Origin: Gordonia amarae NBRC 15530
Lineage (GTDB): Bacteria > Actinomycetota > Actinomycetes > Mycobacteriales > Mycobacteriaceae
DNA: 64,000 nt
NCBI RefSeq assembly: GCF_000241345.1
Contig: NZ_BAED01000003.1
Span: 167,988 to 231,987 of the forward strand
Reading direction: 5' to 3'
The notes beneath the pieces are model-generated. The model was not told where the DNA came from, did not search any database, and was given only the letters and a program-made list of their open reading frames with translations. Position 1 is the first letter of the stretch, and each line of letters starts with the position of its first letter. This document shows, in pieces, positions 24,303 through 32,365 of this stretch. Made by a program: the position numbers and the translations under genes.

Positions 24303-25553
24303 GTGAGCGACGAAACAGTCGAGGTTCTCGTCATCGGTGCGGGACAGGCCGGTATTGCGATGAGTGAGCATCTCGGCAAACAGGGCATCGGTCACTTGGT
24401 CCTCGAACGTGACCGCGTCGCCGAACGCTGGCGCTCGTGGCGCTGGGATTCCCTCGTCGCCAACGGACCCGCTTGGCATGACCGTTTCCCCGGATCCGAA
24501 TTCGACTGCCCACCTGAGGCCTTCGCCGGAAAGGAGGAGGTGGCAGACTACCTCGCCGCACACGCGGAGAAGGTCGGCGCACCCATCCGCACCGGCGTCG
24601 AGGTCACCAAGGTCCGTAAGCACGAGGGCCGGCCCGGCTTCCACGTCGAGACCTCCGACGGCACCATCGACGCACACTTCGTCGTCTCGGCCACCGGTGC
24701 CTTCCAGAAGCCGATCATCCCCGCGCTGGTACCCGAATCGGCGGGCTTCGCCCAGCTCCACTCCAGCGATTACCACAACCCCGGACAGCTACCCGAGGGC
24801 GCCGTACTGGTGATCGGTGCCGGGTCGTCGGGCGTGCAGATCGCCGACGAACTCAACCGGTCCGGCAAGCAGGTCTACCTCGCCGTCGGCCCGCACGACC
24901 GCCCGCCACGCAGCTACCGTGGGCGCGACTTCTGCTGGTGGCTTGGCGTTCTCGGCCTCTGGGACGCGGTCACCCCGCCCGCCGGCGCCGAGCACGTCAC
25001 CATCGCGGTGAGCGGCGCCCACGGCGGTCACACCGTCGACTTCCGGCAGCTCGCCGACGAAGGCGTCACCCTCGTCGGACGGGCCAATGAGTTCGACGGC
25101 ACCCGCATGCGCTTCGGTACCGACTTGAAGGCCAACATCGACGGCGGCGACGCCAACTACCTCGGAATGCTCGACGCCGCGGACGAATACATCGAACGCA
25201 ACGGCCTCGACCTGCCCGAGGAGCCGGCCGCGCGCGAGATCATCGCCGACCCCGCATGCGTCAGCGCTCCGATCCTGGAGCTCGACCTGGCCGCCGCCGG
25301 CGTCACCACGATCCTCTGGGCGGTCGGTTTCGGCAATGACTACGACTGGCTGCAGGTGGACGCCTTCGACGAGGGCGGAAATCCGCAGCACCAGCGCGGT
25401 GTGTCGTCCGAGCCCGGCGTGTACTTCCTCGGCCTGCCCTGGCTCTCCCGGCGCGGTTCGAGCTTCATCTGGGGCGTGTGGCACGACGCCAAATACCTCG
25501 CCGACCAGATCGCCATCCAGCGCGCCTACGCCGAGTACAGGCCGCCGGCCTGA
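24303..25553 (+). CDS. Flavin-containing monooxygenase-like NAD(P)/FAD oxidoreductase
   Basis: 416 residues. The FAD-binding Rossmann motif VLVIGAGQAGIAMSEHL is followed by ERWRSWRWDSL and a second nucleotide-binding motif VLVIGAGSSGVQIADEL for NADPH, as in CzcO-type and class B monooxygenases. C-terminal GVYFLGLPWLSRRGSSFIWG is typical of flavoproteins annotated as FMO-like. Likely oxidises a nitrogen or sulfur atom, or an aldehyde/ketone, of the pathway substrate. The GTG at 24303 has GGAGG 8 bases upstream and starts directly before the Rossmann strand; an ATG 22 codons earlier is possible but adds an unstructured leader. Confidence 0.85.
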   Translation: MSDETVEVLVIGAGQAGIAMSEHLGKQGIGHLVLERDRVAERWRSWRWDSLVANGPAWHDRFPGSEFDCPPEAFAGKEEVADYLAAHAEKVGAPIRTGVEVTKVRKHEGRPGFHVETSDGTIDAHFVVSATGAFQKPIIPALVPESAGFAQLHSSDYHNPGQLPEGAVLVIGAGSSGVQIADELNRSGKQVYLAVGPHDRPPRSYRGRDFCWWLGVLGLWDAVTPPAGAEHVTIAVSGAHGGHTVDFRQLADEGVTLVGRANEFDGTRMRFGTDLKANIDGGDANYLGMLDAADEYIERNGLDLPEEPAAREIIADPACVSAPILELDLAAAGVTTILWAVGFGNDYDWLQVDAFDEGGNPQHQRGVSSEPGVYFLGLPWLSRRGSSFIWGVWHDAKYLADQIAIQRAYAEYRPPA

Positions 25554-25594
25554 CGGCTCACGGACCGGGTTCCGGGCCCTGAGTGCCCAAGAGA

Positions 25595-25627
25595 ATCGCC
25601 CGTGGTGACCAGGTCACCACGGGCGAT
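25595..25627. terminator. Bidirectional terminator hairpin
   Basis: Near-perfect hairpin: arms ATCGCCCGTGGTGACC and its exact complement separated by a single base (in practice a ~14 bp stem with a small loop). It lies between the convergent monooxygenase and aldehyde dehydrogenase genes and can end both transcripts. There is no long T tract, as is usual in actinobacteria. Confidence 0.8.
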
Positions 25628-25638
25628 CGTCGTCGGGG

Positions 25639-27132
25639 TCAGTCGCCCTTGGCAATCCACGTGGTCTTGAGGCCGGTGAACTTGTCAATGGCGTGCACCG
25701 ACAGGTCGGGCCCGAAACCGGACGCACCGAAACCGCCGAACGGGGTACCCATCGACAGCGCGTCGACGGTGTTCACCGACACCGTGCCGGCGTGCAGGGC
25801 GTCCGAGACGCGCAGCGCCCGATTCAGGTTTGACGTCCACACCGAGGCGGCCAGCCCGTAGGGGGTGTCATTGGCCAGGGCGACGGCCTCCTCCTCGGTG
25901 TCGAAGACGATCACGGCCAGGACCGGGCCGAAGATTTCCTCGGTGACCACCGCCGAGTCGACGGCGAGGCCGGTGACGACGGTGGGTTCCATGAAGTAGC
26001 CGGTTTCCCCGACCCGCTTGCCGCCCAGGGCGACCTGCCCGTCGGCGGCACCGACCTGGGCATACCGCAGGATCTGGTCGAGTTGTTTGCCCGACACGAT
26101 CGGTCCGGCGGTGGTCGCGGGATCGAGCGGATCGCCCGGGTAGTAGTGGGCGGCCCGTTCGACGACCTTGGCGACGAACTCGTCGGCGATCTCACGCTGC
26201 ACCAGCAATCGACTGTTGGCCGAACACACCTCGCCGGAATTGCCGAAGATGCCGAAGCACGCCATCTCGGCGGCCTTGTCGAGGTCGTCGCAGTCGGCGA
26301 ACACGAGGTTGGGGCTCTTGCCGCCGCATTCGAGCCACACTTGCTTCATGTTGGAATCGCCGCTGTAGCTCAGGAACATCTTGCCCACGGCGGTCGATCC
26401 GGTGAACGTCAGGCAGGCGACGCCGGGGTGCAGGCCGAGCGCCCTGCCGGCGGTCGCACCGAGGCCGGGCACCACGTTGAACACGCCCGGCGGCAGCCCC
26501 GCTTCGACCGCCAGTTCGGCCATCCGCAACACCGACAACGGCGATTCCTCCGCGGGTTTGAGGACGACGGTGTTACCCGCGGCAAGCGCCGGCGCGACCT
26601 TCCACGCCGCGATGTCGAGCGGGAAGTTCCACGGAACGACGGCTCCGATCACCCCGAGGGGCACGCGCCGCACCATGGCGACACTGCCGTCGGCGGTCGG
26701 CGGCAGCTCGCCCGGGATCTTGTCGATGACCTCGCCGTAGTAGCGGAACACGGCCGCCGCCCCGGCGACCTCGACGTTGATCGCGTCGCTGATCGGTTTG
26801 CCCATCTCCAGCGTGACCAGCAGCGCGAGTTCGTCGGCATGTTCGGTGATCAGATCGGCGAAGCGGCACAGCAGGCTCCCGCGGGCGCCGGCCGACAGTG
26901 CCGACCAGTCGGCGAACGTGGCCGTGGCCGCGGCGACGGCCGCGTCAATGTCGTCGGCATCGCCGGCGGCCACCTCGGCCAATGGTTCGCCGGTGGCTGG
27001 ATTGATGACGGTGAAGGTCTGCCCGGACGCCGCGGGGACCCAGTGGCCCCCGATATAGGCCCGGGTGGGAAAAGTGGCCTCGGCGGCCCGGCCATGCCAG
27101 TCGTCGACGGTGAGTTCTGTGGGGTCGGTCAT
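25639..27132 (-). CDS. Aldehyde dehydrogenase (NAD+), PuuC-like
   Basis: 497 residues, full length for the family. Signatures: PWNFPLDIAAWKVAPALAAG (cofactor site), TFTGSTAVGK, general-base Glu in VWLECGGKSPN, nucleophilic Cys in GNSGEVCSANSRLLVQ, and EEIFGPVLAVIVFDTEEEA. Closest in look to gamma-glutamyl-gamma-aminobutyraldehyde/betaine-aldehyde-type enzymes, which oxidise aldehydes released by amine oxidases. This fits the FAD amine oxidase at the end of the neighbouring operon. The ATG at 27132 matches the usual N-terminus; the upstream extension is Arg/His-rich and unlike the family. Divergent from the permease operon. Confidence 0.9.
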   Translation of the reverse strand: MTDPTELTVDDWHGRAAEATFPTRAYIGGHWVPAASGQTFTVINPATGEPLAEVAAGDADDIDAAVAAATATFADWSALSAGARGSLLCRFADLITEHADELALLVTLEMGKPISDAINVEVAGAAAVFRYYGEVIDKIPGELPPTADGSVAMVRRVPLGVIGAVVPWNFPLDIAAWKVAPALAAGNTVVLKPAEESPLSVLRMAELAVEAGLPPGVFNVVPGLGATAGRALGLHPGVACLTFTGSTAVGKMFLSYSGDSNMKQVWLECGGKSPNLVFADCDDLDKAAEMACFGIFGNSGEVCSANSRLLVQREIADEFVAKVVERAAHYYPGDPLDPATTAGPIVSGKQLDQILRYAQVGAADGQVALGGKRVGETGYFMEPTVVTGLAVDSAVVTEEIFGPVLAVIVFDTEEEAVALANDTPYGLAASVWTSNLNRALRVSDALHAGTVSVNTVDALSMGTPFGGFGASGFGPDLSVHAIDKFTGLKTTWIAKGD

Positions 27133-27202
27133 CCCACAATGGTGACCCCGACCGGACCGCAAATGTGTAAAACCCAGGTGAAACCTGGCTAGATCTTATT
27201 GA

Positions 27203-27291
27203 TCCAATGCAACAGTTTTCCCGATACACATGCTCGCGACACGACGTGCGTGCGGGCGCCCTCGAACCATCAAGAGAATTGATGCATTGGA
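27203..27291. promoter_or_regulatory. Paired half-sites in the ALDH-permease divergent region
   Basis: TCCAATGCA at 27203-27211 and its exact inverse TGCATTGGA at 27283-27291 lie 71 bases apart between the divergent aldehyde dehydrogenase and permease genes. The right copy overlaps TTGATGCA, which also occurs (inverted) in the LysR operator at 24188-24212. The spacing is long for one dimer and would suit a looped or tetrameric LysR complex. Regulation by the adjacent LysR protein is an inference from shared half-sites. Confidence 0.5.
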
Positions 27292-27390
27292 CCCAATATT
27301 TCTGATTTATCTTTCATTGCAGATGGGTCAAACTCTCTTCATCGCCCCGATGCCGCGGCGGTCACCCTCCCCGCGAACGAAAGCCCCCTT

Positions 27391-28797
27391 ATGAGCACTC
27401 CCACCCCGGCCACCCCGGTTCCGGCGCAAGTCGAAAAGCGCACCATCGACCACATTCCCGAGGATGAGCGCCACGGCCGCGGCCGCGACCTCTTCACAGT
27501 CTGGTTCGGCTCGAACATCATGCTGCTCACCATCATCACCGGCGCCCTGGCAACAACGGTGTTCGGTCTGCCGCTGTGGGCCGGCGTGCTCGCCGTGATC
27601 ATCGGCAACGTCGTCGGTGGCATCGTGATGGCACTGCACGCGGCGCAGGGCCCCCAGATGGGCGTGCCGCAGATGCTTCAGACGCGAGCCCAGTTCGGTT
27701 CGTACGGAAGCCTTCTCGTCGTCGTCCTGGTCGTGTTCATGTACCTCGGGTTCTTCGCCTCCAACGCGGTCCTGGGTGGGCAGGCACTGGCCCAGGTCAC
27801 CGGAATGCCCACCGGCCTGGCCACCTTCCTGATCGGTTGTGTGAGCGTGGTCGCCACCATGGTGGGATACAAGCTCATCCACAGTCTGGCCGCGGTGTTG
27901 TCGGTGGTCGCCGGCGGCGCGCTGATCATCGCCTTCATCTGGATGGTGTGGGTGAATGGTCTGCCCGAGGACACCCTGCACACTGACGGATTCAGCGTCG
28001 CGGGCTTCATGGCGACGATCTCGGTGGCGGCACTGTGGCAGATCGCCTACGCGCCGTATGTGTCCGACTACACCCGCTACATGCCCAAGGACACCGGAGT
28101 GCGCGCAGCGTTCTGGGCCACCTACGCCGGGTGCGTCATCGGCTCCACCCTGCCGATGCTGCTCGGCGCACTCGTCGGTGCGGCACTGCCCAACGACGAC
28201 ACCATCGCAGGGATGGGCACCCTCACCCACGGTGTCACCACCGGAATCTTCATCGTCTTCGCCGTCGGTGTCGCCGCCACCAACTCGATGGACCTGTACT
28301 GCGGTTCGCTCTCGACCATCACCATCGGCCAGAACATCTTCCCGCGCTGGCAGCCCCGCGCCATCAGCCGGGCGATCACCGCCGTCGTACTGTTCGCCGT
28401 CGCCATCGTCCCGGCGATCTTCAGCGCCGACGACTTCCTGGCCAACTACGCCAACTTCCTCGCCCTGCTGCTGTGTGTACTGATCCCCTGGACCGCCATC
28501 AACCTCGTCGACTACTACGTTCTCCGGCACGGCGACTACGACATCCCGTCGCTGTTCGAACGCGACGGCGGCGTGTACGGCACCTTCAACTGGACGGCCA
28601 TCGCCTGCTACTTCATCGGCATCGTCATCCAGATCCCGTTCCTGTCCACGACTCTCTTCACCGGGTTCGCGGCCGAGGCGATCAACGGCGTCGACATCTC
28701 GTGGCTGGTGGGGCTGGCCGTGATCTGCCCGCTGTACTACGTGCTCATGCGCCCGCAGTTCCAGGAGAGCGCCGAGCCCGCCGCCGAACCGGCCTGA
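27391..28797 (+). CDS. NCS1-family cytosine/purine-type permease
   Basis: 468-residue inner-membrane symporter with about 12 hydrophobic segments. The N-terminal cytosolic stretch HGRGRDLFTVWFGSNIMLLT is typical of NCS1 transporters (cytosine, allantoin, hydantoin, uracil), as are VSDYTRYMPKDTG and CVLIPWTAINLVDYYVLRHG. It leads an operon of amidohydrolase and amine-oxidising genes, so it probably imports the pathway substrate, which may be a cyclic ureide or another nitrogen heterocycle. The substrate cannot be fixed from the sequence. Confidence 0.9.
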   Translation: MSTPTPATPVPAQVEKRTIDHIPEDERHGRGRDLFTVWFGSNIMLLTIITGALATTVFGLPLWAGVLAVIIGNVVGGIVMALHAAQGPQMGVPQMLQTRAQFGSYGSLLVVVLVVFMYLGFFASNAVLGGQALAQVTGMPTGLATFLIGCVSVVATMVGYKLIHSLAAVLSVVAGGALIIAFIWMVWVNGLPEDTLHTDGFSVAGFMATISVAALWQIAYAPYVSDYTRYMPKDTGVRAAFWATYAGCVIGSTLPMLLGALVGAALPNDDTIAGMGTLTHGVTTGIFIVFAVGVAATNSMDLYCGSLSTITIGQNIFPRWQPRAISRAITAVVLFAVAIVPAIFSADDFLANYANFLALLLCVLIPWTAINLVDYYVLRHGDYDIPSLFERDGGVYGTFNWTAIACYFIGIVIQIPFLSTTLFTGFAAEAINGVDISWLVGLAVICPLYYVLMRPQFQESAEPAAEPA

Positions 28798-28909
28798 GCG
28801 ACCGCCCACGCCGACGTACCGTAAGACCACCGCCGAGCCCGGCCCCGGCACAACCCGCCCAGAACACGACCCGAACCGACCCGACCCACAGTAGGACAAG
28901 GAACAACAC

Positions 28910-29344
28910 ATGGCACCGACGCACCGGCGGATCCGGCCGTTCAACACCAAGGACACCTACCCCGAGCAGAACCTCGACAACGACCTGTGCCAGGCCGTCG
29001 TCGCCGGTGGGGTGGTGTACCTGCGCGGACAGATCGGCCAGGACCTCGACACCCGCAAATCGGTCGGAATCGGTGATGTCGCGGTCCAGACCGAGAAGGC
29101 CATGAGCAATATCGCGATGCTCCTGGAAGAGTCGGGAAGTTCGCTCGCCGACATCGTCAAGGTCACGGTGTATCTCACCGATATCCGCTACCGCGAGACC
29201 GTGTACCGGATCATGGGCCGCTGGCTCAAGGGCGTGTATCCGGTGTCGACGGGTCTGGTCGTCGAGGCGCTGGCCCGTCCGGAATGGCTGGTCGAGATCG
29301 ATGCGACCGCCGTCATCAGCGAATCGCAGGCGACGGCACCGTGA
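28910..29344 (+). CDS. Rid-family (YjgF/RidA-like) protein
   Basis: 144 residues of the YjgF/Rid fold (VVYLRGQIGQDLDT, SLADIVKVTVYLTD, WLVEIDATAVI). RidA proper hydrolyses reactive enamines/imines produced by PLP and flavin enzymes, using a conserved Arg after the FPAR-type turn. In this protein the aligned turn reads YPVST, so that Arg appears to be replaced by Ser, placing it in one of the other Rid subfamilies. It is the second gene of the permease operon; its stop overlaps the next start by four bases. It may act on an imine from the amine oxidase or bind a pathway intermediate. Confidence 0.88.
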   Translation: MAPTHRRIRPFNTKDTYPEQNLDNDLCQAVVAGGVVYLRGQIGQDLDTRKSVGIGDVAVQTEKAMSNIAMLLEESGSSLADIVKVTVYLTDIRYRETVYRIMGRWLKGVYPVSTGLVVEALARPEWLVEIDATAVISESQATAP

Positions 29345-30015
29345 CATTCTCCCTGGTGGTCCGCGACGAGGCGACCGGCGCGTTCGGGATCGTCATCAGT
29401 TCATCGAGCCCGGCGGTGGCCTCGCGTTGCGCGCACGCCCGCGCCGGGGTGGGCGTGGTGGCGACGCAGAACGTCACCAATCCCGCCCTGGGACCTGCGG
29501 TTCTCGACGCACTGGCCGCCGGTGCCGACGCTCCGTCCGCGCTGGCACAGGTGTTGGCGGGCGAACTGTTCCCCGAGTACCGGCAGGTCACGGTCGTCGA
29601 CGCGGCCGGCCGGACCGCGGTGCATTCAGGTGCCAACAGCCTGGGTATCAACACCCATCGCGAAGGCGAGAACGCTGTCGCCGCAGGCAATCTCCTCGCC
29701 GACGAACAGGTGATCACCGAACTGCTCGACGGCTACTCGACCAGCAGTGCCGCGTCTATGGAGGAGCGCCTGCTCGACGGATTTCGCGCCGCACTCGCGG
29801 CGGGCGGTGAGGCCGGTCCCCTGCACTCCGCCGGGATGCTCGTGGTCGAGGATGTTCCGTGGCCGGTCACCGATCTACGTGTCGACCACAGCGACGACCC
29901 GCTCGGCGAACTGGCCGGACTGTGGGATGTGTGGCGGCCGCAGAAGAACGACTACCGGGTGCGCGGCGTGAACCCGACCAGCGCACCGTCCTACGGCGTA
30001 CCGGGAGACGAATAG
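29341..30015 (+). CDS. DUF1028 family protein (Ntn-hydrolase-like)
   Basis: 224 residues matching DUF1028: TFSLVVRDEATGAFGIVISS at the start, RAGVGVVATQNVTNPALGP, VHSGANSLG and AAGNLLADEQVI. The fold is thought to be Ntn-hydrolase-like and the genes often sit beside amidohydrolases and Rid proteins, but the reaction is not established. The GTG at 29341 overlaps the Rid gene stop (GTGA), indicating coupled translation. Confidence 0.85.
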   Translation: MTFSLVVRDEATGAFGIVISSSSPAVASRCAHARAGVGVVATQNVTNPALGPAVLDALAAGADAPSALAQVLAGELFPEYRQVTVVDAAGRTAVHSGANSLGINTHREGENAVAAGNLLADEQVITELLDGYSTSSAASMEERLLDGFRAALAAGGEAGPLHSAGMLVVEDVPWPVTDLRVDHSDDPLGELAGLWDVWRPQKNDYRVRGVNPTSAPSYGVPGDE

Positions 30016-30017
30016 CC

Positions 30018-31181
30018 ATGTCCGAGAACACCAGCGACTTCGACTCGGCCGTTTCCTCGACGGTGACCGGAGCGCACCCCGCGCTCGTGGCACTCGCCCG
30101 CGACCTGTACGACCATCCCGAGATCGCCTGGGAGGAGGAACGTTCGGCACAACGGGTCGCCGATCAGCTGGCCGCGGCCGGGTTCACCGTCACCGGCAAC
30201 TACTGCGACCTGCCCACGGCGTTCTCCGCAACCGTCGGATCGGGTGACCTGCACCTGGGATTGTGCGCCGAATACGACGCCCTCCCCGGCCTCGGCCATG
30301 CGTGCGGCCATAACCTGATCTCGGCGATCACCGTGGGCGCGGCCACCGCGCTCGCGCCACTCGCCGATGACCTGGGCATCACCCTGCACGTGCTCGGCAC
30401 TCCGGCCGAGGAAGGTGGGGGCGGCAAGATCGAGATGCTCGAACGCGGTGGGTTCGACGGTCTGCACGCGGCCGCGATGGTTCATCCCGGCCCGGTCGAC
30501 GTGGCCCGTGCGCGGCCGTTCGCGGTGTCGCACAGCCACATTGAATACCAGGGAAAGTCGGCACACGCCGCGGCCTATCCCGACCGCGGCATCAACGCCG
30601 CCGACGCATTCACCCTCGCGCAGGTGGCCATCGGTTTGCTGCGCCAGCAGTTGCCTTCGTCGGTGCGGGTCCACGGTCTGCTCACCCGAGGAGGCGAGGC
30701 CCCCAACTCTATCGCCGAACGCACCGAGGGCCGCTGGTACGTGCGCGCGGAGACCCTCGCCGAACTCGCCGAGATCGAACCGCGCGTGATGCGCTGCTTC
30801 GAGGCCGGAGCACTCGCCACCGGCGCACAGCTGACGGTGACACCCGAATCCAAGCCGTATGCCGAGTTCCGTACCGACGAGGAACTGCTCGCCTGCTACG
30901 AGAAACGTGCATCGGCCGTCGGCCGCACCTTCGGTTCAGGTTCGGATGCCACGATGGCGCGAGCATCCACCGACATGGGCAATGTGTCTCAGCAACTGCC
31001 CGCCATCCATCCGTACATCGGGATCGATTCGCTGCCCGCGGTGAACCATCAACCCGAATTCGCAGCCGCCACCATCACTTCCGCCGCCGAGGACGCCATC
31101 GGTCAGGGCGCGGTCGCGCTGGCCGGCACCCTCATCGACGCCGCCGTCACCACCGGCATCCGCGACCGCTTGCTCGGCTGA
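30018..31181 (+). CDS. M20-family amidohydrolase / peptidase
   Basis: 387 residues. Metal-binding elements: GLCAEYDALPGLGHACGHN (Asp and His ligands), GTPAEEGGGGK (catalytic Glu pair), AAMVHPGP and a C-terminal PAVNHQPEF His. The lid domain contains SHIEYQGKSAHAAAYPDRG. Most like p-aminobenzoyl-glutamate/N-acyl-amino-acid hydrolases of the M20D group. It probably cuts an amide bond to release an amino acid or amine for the following oxidase. It starts two bases after the DUF1028 stop. Confidence 0.88.
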   Translation: MSENTSDFDSAVSSTVTGAHPALVALARDLYDHPEIAWEEERSAQRVADQLAAAGFTVTGNYCDLPTAFSATVGSGDLHLGLCAEYDALPGLGHACGHNLISAITVGAATALAPLADDLGITLHVLGTPAEEGGGGKIEMLERGGFDGLHAAAMVHPGPVDVARARPFAVSHSHIEYQGKSAHAAAYPDRGINAADAFTLAQVAIGLLRQQLPSSVRVHGLLTRGGEAPNSIAERTEGRWYVRAETLAELAEIEPRVMRCFEAGALATGAQLTVTPESKPYAEFRTDEELLACYEKRASAVGRTFGSGSDATMARASTDMGNVSQQLPAIHPYIGIDSLPAVNHQPEFAAATITSAAEDAIGQGAVALAGTLIDAAVTTGIRDRLLG

Positions 31182-31199
31182 CCTTCCTGGAGCACCCCC

Positions 31200-32333
31200 A
31201 TGAACACCGCAATCGATTTCCTCTATCTTTCCGAGCCCGACATGATCGCCGCCGGGGTCACCGACATGGCCACCTGTGTCGACACGATGCACGAGATGTT
31301 CAAGCTCCTGCATGTCGGTGACTACCGGATGGCCGGACCCAACAGCGATTCGCACGGCGCGATGATCACCTTCCCCGATCCTCCGCCGTTCCCGACGATG
31401 CCCCGCAACACCCCCGACCGGCGACTCATGGCGATGCCGGCCTACCTTGGTGGTTCGTTCGGCACGTTCGGCGTCAAGTGGTATGGGTCGAACGTCGAGA
31501 ATCGTGAGAAGGGTTTGCCCCGTTCAATTCTCATGTTCATGCTTTCCGATGTGGATACCGGCGCGCCGCTGGCGCTGATGTCGGCCAATCTGCTCTCGGC
31601 CTACCGGACAGGTGCCGTTCCCGGCGTGGGTGCGCGGCTGCTCGCGCGTCCCGACGCCACGACCGTCGGTATCGCCGGTCCAGGTGTGATGGCCCGGACC
31701 ACGCTCGCGGCGTTCATGACGACCTGCCCGAACATCGATACCGTCAAGGTCAAGGGCCGCGGCCGGGCCAGCATGGAGAAGTTCATCGCCTGGGTGCATG
31801 AGAACCATCCGCGGATCACGACGATCGAGGAAGTCGACACGTTCGAGGAGGCGGTGCGTGACAGTGACCTGATCACTTTCTGCACCACCACCGTCCCCGA
31901 CGACCCGTCGACATATCCGCTGATCAAACGCGAGTGGGTCAAGCCGGGCGCGATGCTGTCGATGCCCGCCGGGTTGGAGATCGACGAGGACCTGCAGGCT
32001 CCCGACGTGCGCAAAGTCGTCGACAACATCGGCGTCTTCGACGCATGGGCCGCCGAGGAAGGTTATCCGACGCACAATCTGGTGCCGATCATCGGATGCA
32101 AATTCACCGACATGATCCACGACGGGAAGATGAGCCGCGAGGACCTCGTCGATCTCGGGGCCGTCGCCGCCGGCGAGACGGTGGGACGACGCAGCGACGA
32201 TGAGATCATCATCTTCGGTATCGGCGGGCTGCCCGTGGAGGACGTGGCGTGGGGTACCACCATCTACCGCACCGCCCTCGCCAAGGGTATCGGGACGTCG
32301 CTGAATCTGTGGCAGTCCCCGGCGATGTCCTGA
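31200..32333 (+). CDS. Ornithine cyclodeaminase/mu-crystallin-family protein (tyramine oxidase subunit B-like)
   Basis: 377 residues with the family Rossmann region (TTVGIAGPGVMARTTLAAF) preceded by SANLLSAYRTGAVPGVGARL, the usual ornithine cyclodeaminase/mu-crystallin signature. It is most like proteins labelled tyramine oxidase subunit B, which occur beside an FAD-dependent oxidase like the next gene. It may act as an NAD(P)-dependent imine reductase or dehydrogenase on the oxidase product. The label rests on homology and context; activity on tyramine is not shown. Confidence 0.82.
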   Translation: MNTAIDFLYLSEPDMIAAGVTDMATCVDTMHEMFKLLHVGDYRMAGPNSDSHGAMITFPDPPPFPTMPRNTPDRRLMAMPAYLGGSFGTFGVKWYGSNVENREKGLPRSILMFMLSDVDTGAPLALMSANLLSAYRTGAVPGVGARLLARPDATTVGIAGPGVMARTTLAAFMTTCPNIDTVKVKGRGRASMEKFIAWVHENHPRITTIEEVDTFEEAVRDSDLITFCTTTVPDDPSTYPLIKREWVKPGAMLSMPAGLEIDEDLQAPDVRKVVDNIGVFDAWAAEEGYPTHNLVPIIGCKFTDMIHDGKMSREDLVDLGAVAAGETVGRRSDDEIIIFGIGGLPVEDVAWGTTIYRTALAKGIGTSLNLWQSPAMS

Positions 32334-32365
32334 TCGCCGGTACAGGTATTGCAGGAAGGTAAGTG

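Noticed and set aside
27328..28956. 542-codon minus-strand frame opposite the permease
   Set aside because: Composition (His/Asp/Gly/Gln-rich) fits an antisense shadow; the plus strand encodes a recognisable NCS1 transporter.
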